From the NCBI RefSeq assembly GCF_900130065.1, contig NZ_FQXV01000019.1:1-49062 (forward strand): DNA of 49,062 nt, given 5' to 3'. The stretch comes from Sporobacter termitidis DSM 10068 (GTDB lineage Bacteria > Bacillota > Clostridia > Oscillospirales > Oscillospiraceae). A program made the position numbers and the translations under genes. Numbering within the stretch: position 1 is the stretch's first letter; the number at the start of each line of letters is the position of its first letter. Below the pieces are notes generated by a model that saw only the letters and a list, made by a program, of their open reading frames with translations, had not been told where the DNA came from and searched no databases. This document shows positions 7,745 through 15,248 of this stretch, piece by piece.

Positions 7745-7787
7745 GGGCAATACAATTATTTCTGTGAAAAAATAGCAGATATTGCCC
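7745..7787. repeat. Inverted repeat GGGCAATA / TATTGCCC
   Basis: A perfect 8-bp inverted repeat (7745-7752 and 7780-7787), 27 nt apart, between the divergent deacetylase and repressor genes. It could be an operator for the deacetylase; no protein can be assigned. Confidence 0.3.
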
Positions 7788-7841
7788 ATACCGGGAGTGT
7801 CATATAAGCTTTTTTATTATAGCGGAGCATTTAAAAAGCCC

Positions 7842-7870
7842 TTTACAAATACAACTACTGGTTGTATTAT
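7842..7870 (+). promoter_or_regulatory. Promoter with palindromic operator of the S24 repressor operon
   Basis: TTTACA (7842-7847), 17-bp spacer, TATTAT (7865-7870). The spacer is filled by a perfect inverted repeat ATACAAC-N5-GTTGTAT (7849-7867). The ATG of the repressor follows 20 bp later, so the repressor most likely controls itself and the two genes after it. Confidence 0.7.
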
Positions 7871-7890
7871 CTCTATAAAGGGTGAGAACA

Positions 7891-8487
7891 ATGCTGTCAA
7901 AAAAGCTGAAACAGCTGCGAAAAGAAAATAGGCTGACGCAAGAGGAGCTGGCGCGCCGGTTTGGCGTCACACAGCAGACGATTGCAAAGTGGGAGGCGGG
8001 GCGCGCGCTGCCGGAGCCGGAGACAATTTCCCGTATTGCGGGATTTTTTGGCGTGACGACGGATTATCTGCTGGATATGACGGAGACGTTCCGCGCCGTC
8101 GGGCCGGTTTCAAGCGTGCGGATTATCGGCACCGTCAGGGCCGGGTATGACGCTCTGGCACTTGAAGAGGATTTGGGCAGCGCGCTGGCCGAGGTGAAGA
8201 ACGGGTCGGAATACCGGTACCTGGTTGTTAAAGGCGACTCCATGGCTCCGTATATCCGCGAGGGCGACCTGGCCCTCGTGCGGCTCCAGTCCGATCTGCA
8301 AAACGGCGATCTCGGCGTTGTCATCTACGGCGACGGCGAAGCCACGCTGAAAAAATATTACTGTTCGGACGGGGCGGTCACGCTTGTCCCATTTAATGAC
8401 GCGTATGAAACCGTCACGCTCCGGGGGAGTGAATTGGAGCGGCTCATGATTTTCGGCCGGGTTGTGAAAACCACTGCGGCGTGGTGA
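7891..8487 (+). CDS. XRE-family transcriptional repressor with S24/LexA-type self-cleavage domain
   Basis: 198 aa. The ATG at 7891 is preferred over the in-frame GTG at 7882 because the AAAGGGTGAG ribosome binding site precedes it at normal distance. The N-terminus is an XRE helix-turn-helix (TQEELARRFGVTQQTIAKWEAGRALP, given here by its ends T16-P41). Residues 75-198 are a peptidase S24 domain: a candidate self-cleavage bond Ala84-Gly85 in GTVRAGY, the nucleophile Ser117 in KGDSMAPYI and the general base Lys154 in ATLKKYY. Such proteins are inactivated by RecA-stimulated self-cleavage on DNA damage. It is the first gene of an operon with a radical SAM DNA modification/repair pair (next stop-to-start gap 12 nt), so it probably makes that pair damage-inducible. 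It differs from housekeeping LexA by its XRE domain. Confidence 0.9.
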   Translation: MLSKKLKQLRKENRLTQEELARRFGVTQQTIAKWEAGRALPEPETISRIAGFFGVTTDYLLDMTETFRAVGPVSSVRIIGTVRAGYDALALEEDLGSALAEVKNGSEYRYLVVKGDSMAPYIREGDLALVRLQSDLQNGDLGVVIYGDGEATLKKYYCSDGAVTLVPFNDAYETVTLRGSELERLMIFGRVVKTTAAW

Positions 8488-8499
8488 CGGGAGGGGCCG

Positions 8500-9819
8500 A
8501 TGGATTTAATGGAAAAACTGACGATTCTCGCGGACAGCGCCAAATATGACGCGGCCTGCACCTCGTCCGGCGCGGATCGCCCCGGGAAAACCGTTACGGC
8601 CGGATGCTGTCACTCGTTTTCCGCCGACGGCCGGTGTATCAGCCTGCTGAAGGTACTGATGACGAACCAGTGCATTTACGACTGCAAGTACTGCGTGAAC
8701 CGGGCGAGCAATGACTGCCGCCGGACGGCCTTCACGCCGGAAGAGCTCGCCGAGCTGACGATCGAATTCTACAGGCGCAACTATATCGAGGGCCTGTTCC
8801 TGTCCAGCGGCGTTGTCCGCAGCCCGGATTACACGATGGAACAGATGATCGGAGCGCTGCAGCTTCTGCGCTACCGCCATAATTTTTGGGGCTATATCCA
8901 CGCGAAGACCATTCCCGGCGCGTCGCCGGAGCTTGTGCGCCGCCTGGGCCTTTTGGCCGACCGGCTCAGCATCAATGTGGAGCTGCCGAGCGAGCAGAGC
9001 CTGCGCCGGCTCGCGCCTCATAAAAAGCGGGAGGCCATCTTTTCGCCCATGAAGCAGATTTGCCAGGAGGCCGGGCAGAACCGGCAGGAGCTGGCCGTCT
9101 ATAAAAAGGCGGAGAAGTTCGCGCCGGCCGGGCAGGCCACGCAGATGATCATCGGCGCAAGCCCGGAGACGGATTACCAGATCATCACGCTCGCCCAGGC
9201 GATGTACGGTAAATATGCGCTGAAGCGCGTCTTTTACTCGGCGTATATCCCCGCGGTGGAGGATGCTCTCCTGCCTGCGCTCGACGTCAAGCCGCCGCTT
9301 CTGCGCGAGCACCGGCTTTATCAGGCGGACTGGCTGATGCGCCAGTACGGCTTCGGGGCAGAGGAGATCCTGAGTCCCGAGACGCCGAATTTCAACCCTT
9401 ATCTCGATCCAAAGTGCAACTGGGCGGTGGGGCATATGCAGCAGTTCCCCGTGGATGTGAACACCGCGGCACTGGAGGAGCTGCTCCGCGTTCCCGGTAT
9501 CGGGCCGACAAGCGCGCGGCGCATTGTGGCCGCGCGCCGGAACGGACGGCTTGGTCTCTCGGAGCTTAAGAATATCGGGGTGGTTTTGAAGCGGGCGCAG
9601 TATTTTATCAGGACCTCCGACTGGCCCACAAGCGCGCGGCCGGACAGGGAGACGACCGTCCGGGCGCTGATTGACCCGAAGGTCTATTCTTTCGGAATGG
9701 AGCAGCTCTCCCTCTTTGAGGAGACGCCGGGGCTCCGGCCGCTGCCGACGGCCCGGGATGTGAAAAGCATGGCAGAGGCAGTAGAGGAGACGGTTTTATG
9801 CCTGGCATCAAGCCTTTAG
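8500..9819 (+). CDS. Putative DNA modification/repair radical SAM protein (TIGR03916-like)
   Basis: 439 aa; GGGAGG stands 5 nt before the ATG at 8500. The radical SAM motif is CIYDCKYC (Cys 58, 62, 65), after a CCHSF segment. The C-terminal part (about 313-370) has a helix-hairpin-helix DNA-binding element: DVNTAALEELLRVPGIGPTS is the diagnostic start, followed by SARRIVAAR. This combination and the next gene match the family I know as TIGR03916, always paired with TIGR03915. The chemical reaction is not known; it is thought to act on DNA because of the HhH domain and the DNA-linked partner. It is co-transcribed with an S24 repressor, and its end overlaps the next gene by 22 nt, so translation is coupled. 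Confidence 0.88.
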   Translation: MDLMEKLTILADSAKYDAACTSSGADRPGKTVTAGCCHSFSADGRCISLLKVLMTNQCIYDCKYCVNRASNDCRRTAFTPEELAELTIEFYRRNYIEGLFLSSGVVRSPDYTMEQMIGALQLLRYRHNFWGYIHAKTIPGASPELVRRLGLLADRLSINVELPSEQSLRRLAPHKKREAIFSPMKQICQEAGQNRQELAVYKKAEKFAPAGQATQMIIGASPETDYQIITLAQAMYGKYALKRVFYSAYIPAVEDALLPALDVKPPLLREHRLYQADWLMRQYGFGAEEILSPETPNFNPYLDPKCNWAVGHMQQFPVDVNTAALEELLRVPGIGPTSARRIVAARRNGRLGLSELKNIGVVLKRAQYFIRTSDWPTSARPDRETTVRALIDPKVYSFGMEQLSLFEETPGLRPLPTARDVKSMAEAVEETVLCLASSL

Positions 9820-10586
9820 CTGTTCCCGCCGACGTCATTTATACCTACGACGGGAGCTTTGACGGTTTTTTATGCTGTGTGTTTGAAAGCGTTTACGCCG
9901 GCGAGGTCCCGGTTGATATCCTGCGCGAAGAGGATTCGCCGCTGACGCTCATGGAGGTTTGTCCTGTTGTGACGGACCTTACGAAGGCGGAGCGGGTACG
10001 CGCCTCGATCCCTTTGAAAATCTCCGCTCGTGCGCTGGAGCTGGTGACGACGGTATTTTGCAGCTGCCTTGCGCAGAAGGAACTGCGGCTCCTGGAATTT
10101 CTTCTGCGGGGATACCGGGAGGGCGGAAAATTATGCTTCAGGCTGGGGGACGCCGTGATGGCGCCGCTTCTGAGCGCGGAAAAGCACCTTTTAGGCGAGG
10201 CGCATCTCCTGAAAGGGTTTGTCCGCTTCGCCGACGTCGGCGGCGCACTGGCCGCCGTGATCACACCGAAAAACTATATTCTGCCGTTTATCGCGCGGCA
10301 TTTCGTCCTGAGATATCATAACGAGCAGTTCATGATCTTCGACAAAACCAATAAGGCGGCGCTCGTTTACCAGAATGGCAAGGCGGAAATTCTCCGGATT
10401 GACCATGTAACAGTTCCCGAGATTTCAGAAAGGGAGGCGCGGTACCAGGCGCTGTGGAAACAATTTTATAACACCATCGCCATCGAGGGCCGGGAAAATC
10501 CACGCTGCCGGATGACCCATATGCCCAAGAGGTACTGGGAAAATATGCTGGAGGTAAGCGACCTGGTCCATCCGGCGGCGGACTGA
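9798..10586 (+). CDS. Probable DNA metabolism protein (TIGR03915 / DUF4130-like)
   Basis: 262 aa, starting inside the end of the radical SAM gene. The N-terminus YTYDGSFDGFLCCVFESVY is the TIGR03915 hallmark. The C-terminus (IEGRENPRCRMTHMPKRYWE, residues about 230-249) is DUF4130, which resembles uracil-DNA-glycosylase-associated sequences. It forms an obligate two-gene pair with the radical SAM protein and may bring it to, or repair, a specific DNA lesion. The exact role is unknown. A GGAG site lies 9 nt upstream of the ATG. A perfect 13-bp terminator follows at 10653-10690. Confidence 0.88.
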   Translation: MPGIKPLAVPADVIYTYDGSFDGFLCCVFESVYAGEVPVDILREEDSPLTLMEVCPVVTDLTKAERVRASIPLKISARALELVTTVFCSCLAQKELRLLEFLLRGYREGGKLCFRLGDAVMAPLLSAEKHLLGEAHLLKGFVRFADVGGALAAVITPKNYILPFIARHFVLRYHNEQFMIFDKTNKAALVYQNGKAEILRIDHVTVPEISEREARYQALWKQFYNTIAIEGRENPRCRMTHMPKRYWENMLEVSDLVHPAAD

Positions 10587-10652
10587 CCGCGGACGAATAT
10601 ATGGGCAAAAGGCGTTCAAGATGTTAAAAGCTTAATTCCGTTTAGGTTCATT

Positions 10653-10690
10653 AAAAAGTACCGGAAACTCAGAGTTTCCGGTACTTTTTT
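10653..10690 (+). terminator. Strong intrinsic terminator
   Basis: Perfect 13-bp stem (10657-10669 / 10673-10685) with loop CAG, preceded by AAAAA and followed by TTTTTT. It ends the repressor/DNA-repair operon and can also work on the minus strand for the ROK gene. Confidence 0.92.
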
Positions 10691-10746
10691 GGTAACATTT
10701 AAGATCTCTGAGCTAACGAGCGTTTTAATAATATTCCAGCTGATAT

Positions 10747-10770
10747 TATATTGAATTTAAATTCAATATA
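10747..10770. repeat. Perfect 24-bp palindrome, copy 1 of a repeated element
   Basis: Two 12-bp arms around TATATTGAATTT, in the gap between convergent genes. A 21/24 identical copy lies at 36135-36158, also between convergent genes. CCAGCT occurs on both sides (10731-10736 and 10778-10783) and may be a short target duplication or chance. Confidence 0.65.
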
Positions 10771-10809
10771 TATTTTGCCAGCTACTCAATCCGATTTGCG
10801 TTGTTTTTA

Positions 10810-11943
10810 TTAAATATTCTCCATGAACTCTCTGATAAAATGCAGGGCCACACCCAGCATACTGGCGCGCATGGGGTAACGGCATAGCCTGATGTAATCG
10901 GCCTTGTTTTCAAACGTATTGAGCGCTGCGGCAAGGCGGCGAATCTCCGGGAGGTAAGGCTCTATAAACTGTGTCAGATAGCCGCCGAGGACAACGTCGC
11001 AATCCAGCGCCATGCGGATATTGTTGATACCGATGGCGAGATGCTGCAGAACGTCCTGCCATAAAGCCCCGTAAACGGGGTTTTGCAGCTCGAGCCCTTC
11101 AAAAAAGTCTTCAAGAGTTATTCCCAGGTTGTCGCTGATGCGCGCGGTGGAGCAGTAGGCCTCCAAACAGCCGCGTTTACCGCATTTGCATGGCAGGCCG
11201 TTTGGCTCGACGCACATGTGGCCAAATTCGCCGCTGCGCCTGTTTTGGCCTTCATAAGGCGCGCCGTTTAACAGCACGGCGCCTCCGACGCCAATCTCCA
11301 GGAAAAGATAGGCCATGCAGCTCTGCGCGGTCTGTGTAAACCATTCGGCGTAACCGCCCGACGTCGCATCGTTTGAAATATAATACGAATACGGCAGGTA
11401 CTTTGTGATTTTATCCAGGCTGATATCTTTGAGGTGCAGCGTGGGCGCCAGGGCAATTTCGTTTCTTTCCACATTAATAACGGCGGGGATGGCGATGCCG
11501 ACGCCCAGCAGCTTGTTTCTGTTAAGGCCGAATTCATCCAGGAACTTCTCCAGCTCATCGGCCAACAGCCTGCCAAGATCGTCTATTTCGTTGATTGGCA
11601 GCCCCTGTGTTCTTTTGTAAGCAATCTCCTGCATCCGAAGATTTGCCGCAAGAAAGCGAAGGCCGGTTTCCGTGACGGAGATGCCGATGGCAAAATGTGC
11701 GTTTTCGGCGATTGTCAGCCGCATCGCCCGGCGCCCGCCCGTGGACTGCTGCGTACCGTCGCGGCGAACCAGGCCGGCCTCGATGAGCTCGGTCAGGTTT
11801 TGATGGACCGTCGGCATGCTGAGCGATAAATCGGACGCGATTTCCTGTTTGGAGTGAGGCGTGTCCGAAAAGAACATATATTGATAGATGCTGTTGCGCG
11901 TCTGCCGGCGGCGCTCCGTGATCGTTTCGGCCAGTTTTGTCAT
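10810..11943 (-). CDS. ROK-family transcriptional repressor (XylR/NagC type)
   Basis: 377 aa; AGAGGT lies 7 nt before the ATG. Residues about 10-75 are a winged helix-turn-helix (SKQEIASDLSLSMPTVHQNL, then GLVRRDGTQQSTGGRRA). The rest is a ROK sugar-binding/kinase-like fold: GVGIAIPAVIN, the dimer/active-site GEFGHM and the zinc motif CKCGKRGC followed by LEAYCS. The ATP-binding DxGxT segment normal for ROK kinases is degenerate (IGISVTETGLRF), as expected for a regulator. It is divergent from the monosaccharide operon at 12337-21433. The same palindrome, CTTTTGCAAAAG, lies just after its own promoter and just upstream of the operon, so it most likely represses both until the sugar binds. The sugar is probably a pentose or related monosaccharide. 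Confidence 0.88.
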   Translation of the reverse strand: MTKLAETITERRRQTRNSIYQYMFFSDTPHSKQEIASDLSLSMPTVHQNLTELIEAGLVRRDGTQQSTGGRRAMRLTIAENAHFAIGISVTETGLRFLAANLRMQEIAYKRTQGLPINEIDDLGRLLADELEKFLDEFGLNRNKLLGVGIAIPAVINVERNEIALAPTLHLKDISLDKITKYLPYSYYISNDATSGGYAEWFTQTAQSCMAYLFLEIGVGGAVLLNGAPYEGQNRRSGEFGHMCVEPNGLPCKCGKRGCLEAYCSTARISDNLGITLEDFFEGLELQNPVYGALWQDVLQHLAIGINNIRMALDCDVVLGGYLTQFIEPYLPEIRRLAAALNTFENKADYIRLCRYPMRASMLGVALHFIREFMENI

Positions 11944-11958
11944 TTCTTATACCTCTTA

Positions 11959-11970
11959 CTTTTGCAAAAG
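11959..11970. promoter_or_regulatory. Operator of the ROK repressor, copy 1
   Basis: Perfect palindrome CTTTTGCAAAAG at about +14 to +25 of the ROK gene transcript. The near-identical ATTTTGCAAAAG is at 12269-12280 in front of the sugar operon. Confidence 0.55.
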
Positions 11971-11990
11971 AACTTTATAAATCATTCCTC

Positions 11991-12019
11991 ATTGTAGCCG
12001 CCCTGCCGATCATTGTCAA
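11991..12019 (-). promoter_or_regulatory. Promoter of the ROK gene
   Basis: Minus strand: perfect TTGACA (12019-12014), 17-bp spacer, TACAAT (11996-11991). The predicted start is near 11984, about 40 nt before the ATG. Confidence 0.8.
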
Positions 12020-12210
12020 TTGGCAAGAAAAAAACAAAAAAGTTTGCTGTGACAGCTTTTTTGACAAATTTCACGGCAAATACGCTTTGAATTGCTGTAC
12101 TAACTGATTAAAGTCCTGAGCTGAAGGCGTTTGTTAAGAAATTCGTCCCGAACAACCAAAAAAGCGGCGCGGATTTGTATGGTTTCCTAAAAATAGCAAT
12201 TATGTCAAAA

Positions 12211-12244
12211 TTCCGTTGACTTCTCCGCAACGGAATTGTATTAT
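12211..12244 (+). promoter_or_regulatory. Promoter of the sugar operon with an 8-bp inverted repeat
   Basis: TTGACT (12216-12221), 17-bp spacer, TATTAT (12239-12244). A perfect inverted repeat TTCCGTTG-N9-CAACGGAA (12211-12235) covers the -35 and most of the spacer, a site where a bound repressor would block RNA polymerase. It differs from the CTTTTGCAAAAG motif, so a second regulator is likely. The rest of the 393-bp divergent gap (12020-12210) shows no gene. Confidence 0.7.
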
Positions 12245-12268
12245 TATGCCATAAACTTAAGTAAAATA

Positions 12269-12280
12269 ATTTTGCAAAAG
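12269..12280. promoter_or_regulatory. Operator of the ROK repressor, copy 2
   Basis: ATTTTGCAAAAG, core TTTTGCAAAA identical to copy 1 at 11959-11970. It lies about 18-30 nt after the predicted start of the sugar operon transcript. Confidence 0.5.
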
Positions 12281-12336
12281 TTTTTTATGTAAGGAGTACA
12301 AAAAAGGGCAGATCATTATATTAAGGAGGACAAAAA

Positions 12337-13536
12337 ATGAAAAAAGTTCTGGCGCTATTATTGGCACTTGTTTTGGCGGCAGCCCTGGTGGCCTGCAGCA
12401 CAGAGACTTCCTCGGCTTCTCCTTCGGCGTCTTCCGCCGCGCCCACATCCTCCGCTCCCGCCTCGGACGCCGCATCGCCATCCGCACCCGCAGCCGGGGG
12501 AAAGATCGGCGTCGCCATGCCGACCAAGTCCCTGGAGCGGTGGAACCGCGACGGCGCATTTCTGAAAAAGCAGTTTGAAGCCCAAGGCTACACGGTGGAG
12601 CTTACATACTCCGACAACGATGCGACCAAGCAGGTCAACGACATCGAGAACATGATCGCCGACAAAGTGGATCTTCTGGTCATCGCCGCCATTGACAGCC
12701 AGGGCCTGTCCACCGTCCTGAAAGACGCCGTCGACGCCAAGATTCCCGCCATCGCCTATGACCGCCTCATCATGGACACCAGCGCCGTTGCTTATTATGT
12801 CTCTTTCGACAACTACACTGTCGGCAAGCTTCAGGGCCAGTATGTTGTTGACACGCTGAAGCTGGATGTCAACGACAAATCCAAGACCTATAATATCGAG
12901 TTCACTGCCGGCGATCCGGCCGACAACAACGCGCGGTTCTTCTATCAGGGCGCCTACGATGTTCTCAAGCCGTTCCTCGACGCCGGCATCCTGAAGGTCC
13001 CCTCAGGGCAGATCGCGTTTGATCAGGTTGCCACCCCAAAGTGGACCACCGCGACGGCCATGAACCGTTTCCAGAATATCCTCGCGTCCTTCTATTCGAG
13101 CGGTACGCAGCTTGACGTCGCCTTGTGCTCCAACGACTCGACGTCTCTCGGCGTGACGCAGGCCATCCAGTCGGATTACAAAGGCAAAAATACTGTCGTC
13201 ATCACCGGCCAGGACGGCGACGAAGCCAACCTCGCCAACATTATCGACGGCAAGCAGTCCATGACGGTTTACAAAGCCGTGGCCAACGAAGCCGTCGTCA
13301 CTGTAGACCTCGGCATAGCGATGCTGAAGGGCGAGAAACCCGACGGGGCACTGATCGACAAATCCGGGTGGAAGTTCTCCTGTACCTTTGATACGAAGAC
13401 TTATGACAATAACACCGGCATCATCCCCTCATATCTCCTGGTTCCGACTGTCGTGACGATCGACAATCTCCAGAAAGAGCTTGTCGATACCGGCTACTAC
13501 AAAATGGACGGCAAATATCCAAAGGCCGTCGGCTAA
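12337..13536 (+). CDS. chvE: Multiple-monosaccharide ABC transporter, substrate-binding lipoprotein (ChvE-like)
   Basis: 399 aa; AAGGAGG lies 8 nt before the ATG. Residues 1-20 are a lipoprotein signal (LVAC, lipidated Cys20). A Ser/Ala/Pro linker follows (about 21-52), then a periplasmic-binding-protein type 1 domain starting KIGVAMPTKSLERWNRDG. That start and VAAIDSQGL/AYDRLI-type segments are typical of ChvE, the galactose/glucose/arabinose/xylose binding protein that works with MmsA and MmsB. In a Gram-positive cell it is anchored to the outer face of the membrane. It is the first and probably best-expressed gene of the operon. A GC-rich hairpin (13578-13602) follows it and probably lowers read-through into the ATPase and permease genes. 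Confidence 0.92.
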   Translation: MKKVLALLLALVLAAALVACSTETSSASPSASSAAPTSSAPASDAASPSAPAAGGKIGVAMPTKSLERWNRDGAFLKKQFEAQGYTVELTYSDNDATKQVNDIENMIADKVDLLVIAAIDSQGLSTVLKDAVDAKIPAIAYDRLIMDTSAVAYYVSFDNYTVGKLQGQYVVDTLKLDVNDKSKTYNIEFTAGDPADNNARFFYQGAYDVLKPFLDAGILKVPSGQIAFDQVATPKWTTATAMNRFQNILASFYSSGTQLDVALCSNDSTSLGVTQAIQSDYKGKNTVVITGQDGDEANLANIIDGKQSMTVYKAVANEAVVTVDLGIAMLKGEKPDGALIDKSGWKFSCTFDTKTYDNNTGIIPSYLLVPTVVTIDNLQKELVDTGYYKMDGKYPKAVG

Positions 13537-13577
13537 AGCACCGAAAGCAAAGCCCGGACATAAGTGACACACACTGG

Positions 13578-13605
13578 ATGGGCGGGGCTGCTCCCCGCCC
13601 ATTTT
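13578..13605 (+). terminator. Internal hairpin after the binding-protein gene
   Basis: Stem ATGGGCGGGG / CCCCGCCCAT (13578-13587 / 13593-13602), 5-nt loop, followed by only TTT. It is probably a partial terminator or 3'-end stabiliser that gives more binding protein than ATPase and permease. Confidence 0.6.
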
Positions 13606-13676
13606 CCAGTTTACAAAACGGCTTTGCCTGACGTGCGGTAACTGTATCCATATACGGCGAAATGGGGGGACAGCCT

Positions 13677-15248
13677 TTGGCGGACCACATTCTGGTGATG
13701 AAGGACATCACAAAAGATTATCCCGGCGTCCGGGCGCTGGACAGCGTCAGCCTGACGATCGAGCAAGGCGAAATCCATGCGCTTGTGGGTGAAAACGGCG
13801 CCGGAAAATCGACGCTGATGAGTGTGCTGAGCGGCACGATCAGTCACGGCAGCTTTGAGGGCGGCGTCATCTTTGACGACCATGAGTGCCGTTTCAGAAA
13901 CGTGCGGGACGGCGAGAAGTACGGTATCGTCATCATCCACCAGGAGCTGGCGCTCATCCCTGAGCTGTCCATCGGTGAAAACATGTTCCTGGGCAACGAG
14001 CGCCGCGGACGGCTTGGCATTGACTGGGATGAAACGTATTCTCAGGCGGCAAAGCATATGAAGCAGGTGGGCCTGAACGAGCGGCCCTCCGCCCTGATCA
14101 AGGACGTTGGCACCGGGAAACAGCAGCTGGTTGAAATCGCAAAGGCGCTGTCGAAAAATGTCAAGCTGCTGATCCTCGACGAGCCGACCTCATCCCTGAA
14201 CGAAGAAGAAGCCCGGATGCTGCTGGATATGCTGAAGGACTTCAAAAACCAGGGCATGACCTCCATCATCAGCTCTCATAAGCTCTCCGAGGTGGCGTAT
14301 GTCGCCGACAGGATCACCATCATGCGGGACGGTGCGGTTATCGAGACCATCGACAACAAGGACCGCAATATTGACGAGGATCGGATCATCCGGGGGATGG
14401 TTGGCCGAGAGATGACGGATCGGTATCCGAAAAGAGAACACAACATCAGTCCGGAAATCGGTCTTGAGGTTAATGACTGGAGCGTCTATCACCCGGTCTA
14501 TACCGATAAGCGTGTCGTCAATCACGTCTCCTTCAACGTGCATAAGGGTGAGATCGTCGGCTTCTCCGGCCTGCAGGGCGCGGGCAGGACGGAGCTGGCC
14601 ATGTCTATCTTCGGCCGGAGCTACGGCACCTCTATTACGGGGACGCTGAAGGTGGGCGGAAAAGAGGTCCGGCTGAAAGGAGAGCGGGAGGCCATCGAAG
14701 CCGGCGTCGCTTACCTGACCGAGGACCGGAAAGAAAACGGCCTCATCCTCATCGATACCGTCGCGCGGAACAACACGCTGGCGCGCCTTGAAAAGGTGTG
14801 CAGCCACGGCATTATCGATGTCAACAAGGAAAACAGGGTGGCGGAGGAGTACAGAGAGAAGCTGCACGTAAAAACGCCCACCATCCATCAGCAGGTCAGC
14901 AACCTGTCCGGCGGCAATCAGCAGAAGGTCCTGCTGACGAAGTGGATGTTTGCCGACGCGGACGTGCTGATCATGGATGAACCGACCCGCGGCATCGATG
15001 TGGGCGCGAAATACGAGATTTACAGCATCATGAACGACCTGGTCGCACAGGGGAAATCCGTCGTGATGATCTCTTCCGAAATGCCCGAGCTCCTGGGGAT
15101 GTGCGACCGCATCTACGTGATGAATGAGGGCGAGCTGGTCGCCGAATTCTCTGCCGCCGAGGCGACACAGGAAAAGATCATGGCGGCGATTCTCGGGTCC
15201 GATAAAAAGAAATCCAAAGATGCGGGCAGGGGGGCATCAATAGAATGA
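13677..15248 (+). CDS. mmsA: Multiple-monosaccharide ABC transporter, ATP-binding protein
   Basis: 523 aa with two ABC domains, as usual for sugar importers of the Mgl/Xyl/Mms class. A TTG start at 13677 is chosen: GGGGGGA ends about 7 nt upstream and the protein then begins (M)ADHILVMKDITKDYPG like its homologues. The in-frame ATG at 13662 overlaps that ribosome binding site and has none of its own. Domain 1: GENGAGKST (Walker A), degenerate signature VGTGKQQL, LILDEPTSSL (Walker B). Domain 2: degenerate Walker A GLQGAGRTE, good signature LSGGNQQKV, LIMDEPTRGID. This split of intact and degenerate sites is normal for the family. It ends in a 4-nt ATGA overlap with the permease gene. Confidence 0.93.
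   Translation: MADHILVMKDITKDYPGVRALDSVSLTIEQGEIHALVGENGAGKSTLMSVLSGTISHGSFEGGVIFDDHECRFRNVRDGEKYGIVIIHQELALIPELSIGENMFLGNERRGRLGIDWDETYSQAAKHMKQVGLNERPSALIKDVGTGKQQLVEIAKALSKNVKLLILDEPTSSLNEEEARMLLDMLKDFKNQGMTSIISSHKLSEVAYVADRITIMRDGAVIETIDNKDRNIDEDRIIRGMVGREMTDRYPKREHNISPEIGLEVNDWSVYHPVYTDKRVVNHVSFNVHKGEIVGFSGLQGAGRTELAMSIFGRSYGTSITGTLKVGGKEVRLKGEREAIEAGVAYLTEDRKENGLILIDTVARNNTLARLEKVCSHGIIDVNKENRVAEEYREKLHVKTPTIHQQVSNLSGGNQQKVLLTKWMFADADVLIMDEPTRGIDVGAKYEIYSIMNDLVAQGKSVVMISSEMPELLGMCDRIYVMNEGELVAEFSAAEATQEKIMAAILGSDKKKSKDAGRGASIE

Noticed and set aside
8506-9435. 309-codon minus-strand frame opposite the DNA-repair radical SAM gene
   Set aside because: Shadow frame of a motif-bearing gene; Arg/Gln/His-rich.
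13662-13676. ATG start for the mmsA gene
   Set aside because: It overlaps the GGGGGGA ribosome binding site used by the TTG at 13677 and adds five residues absent from the usual family start.
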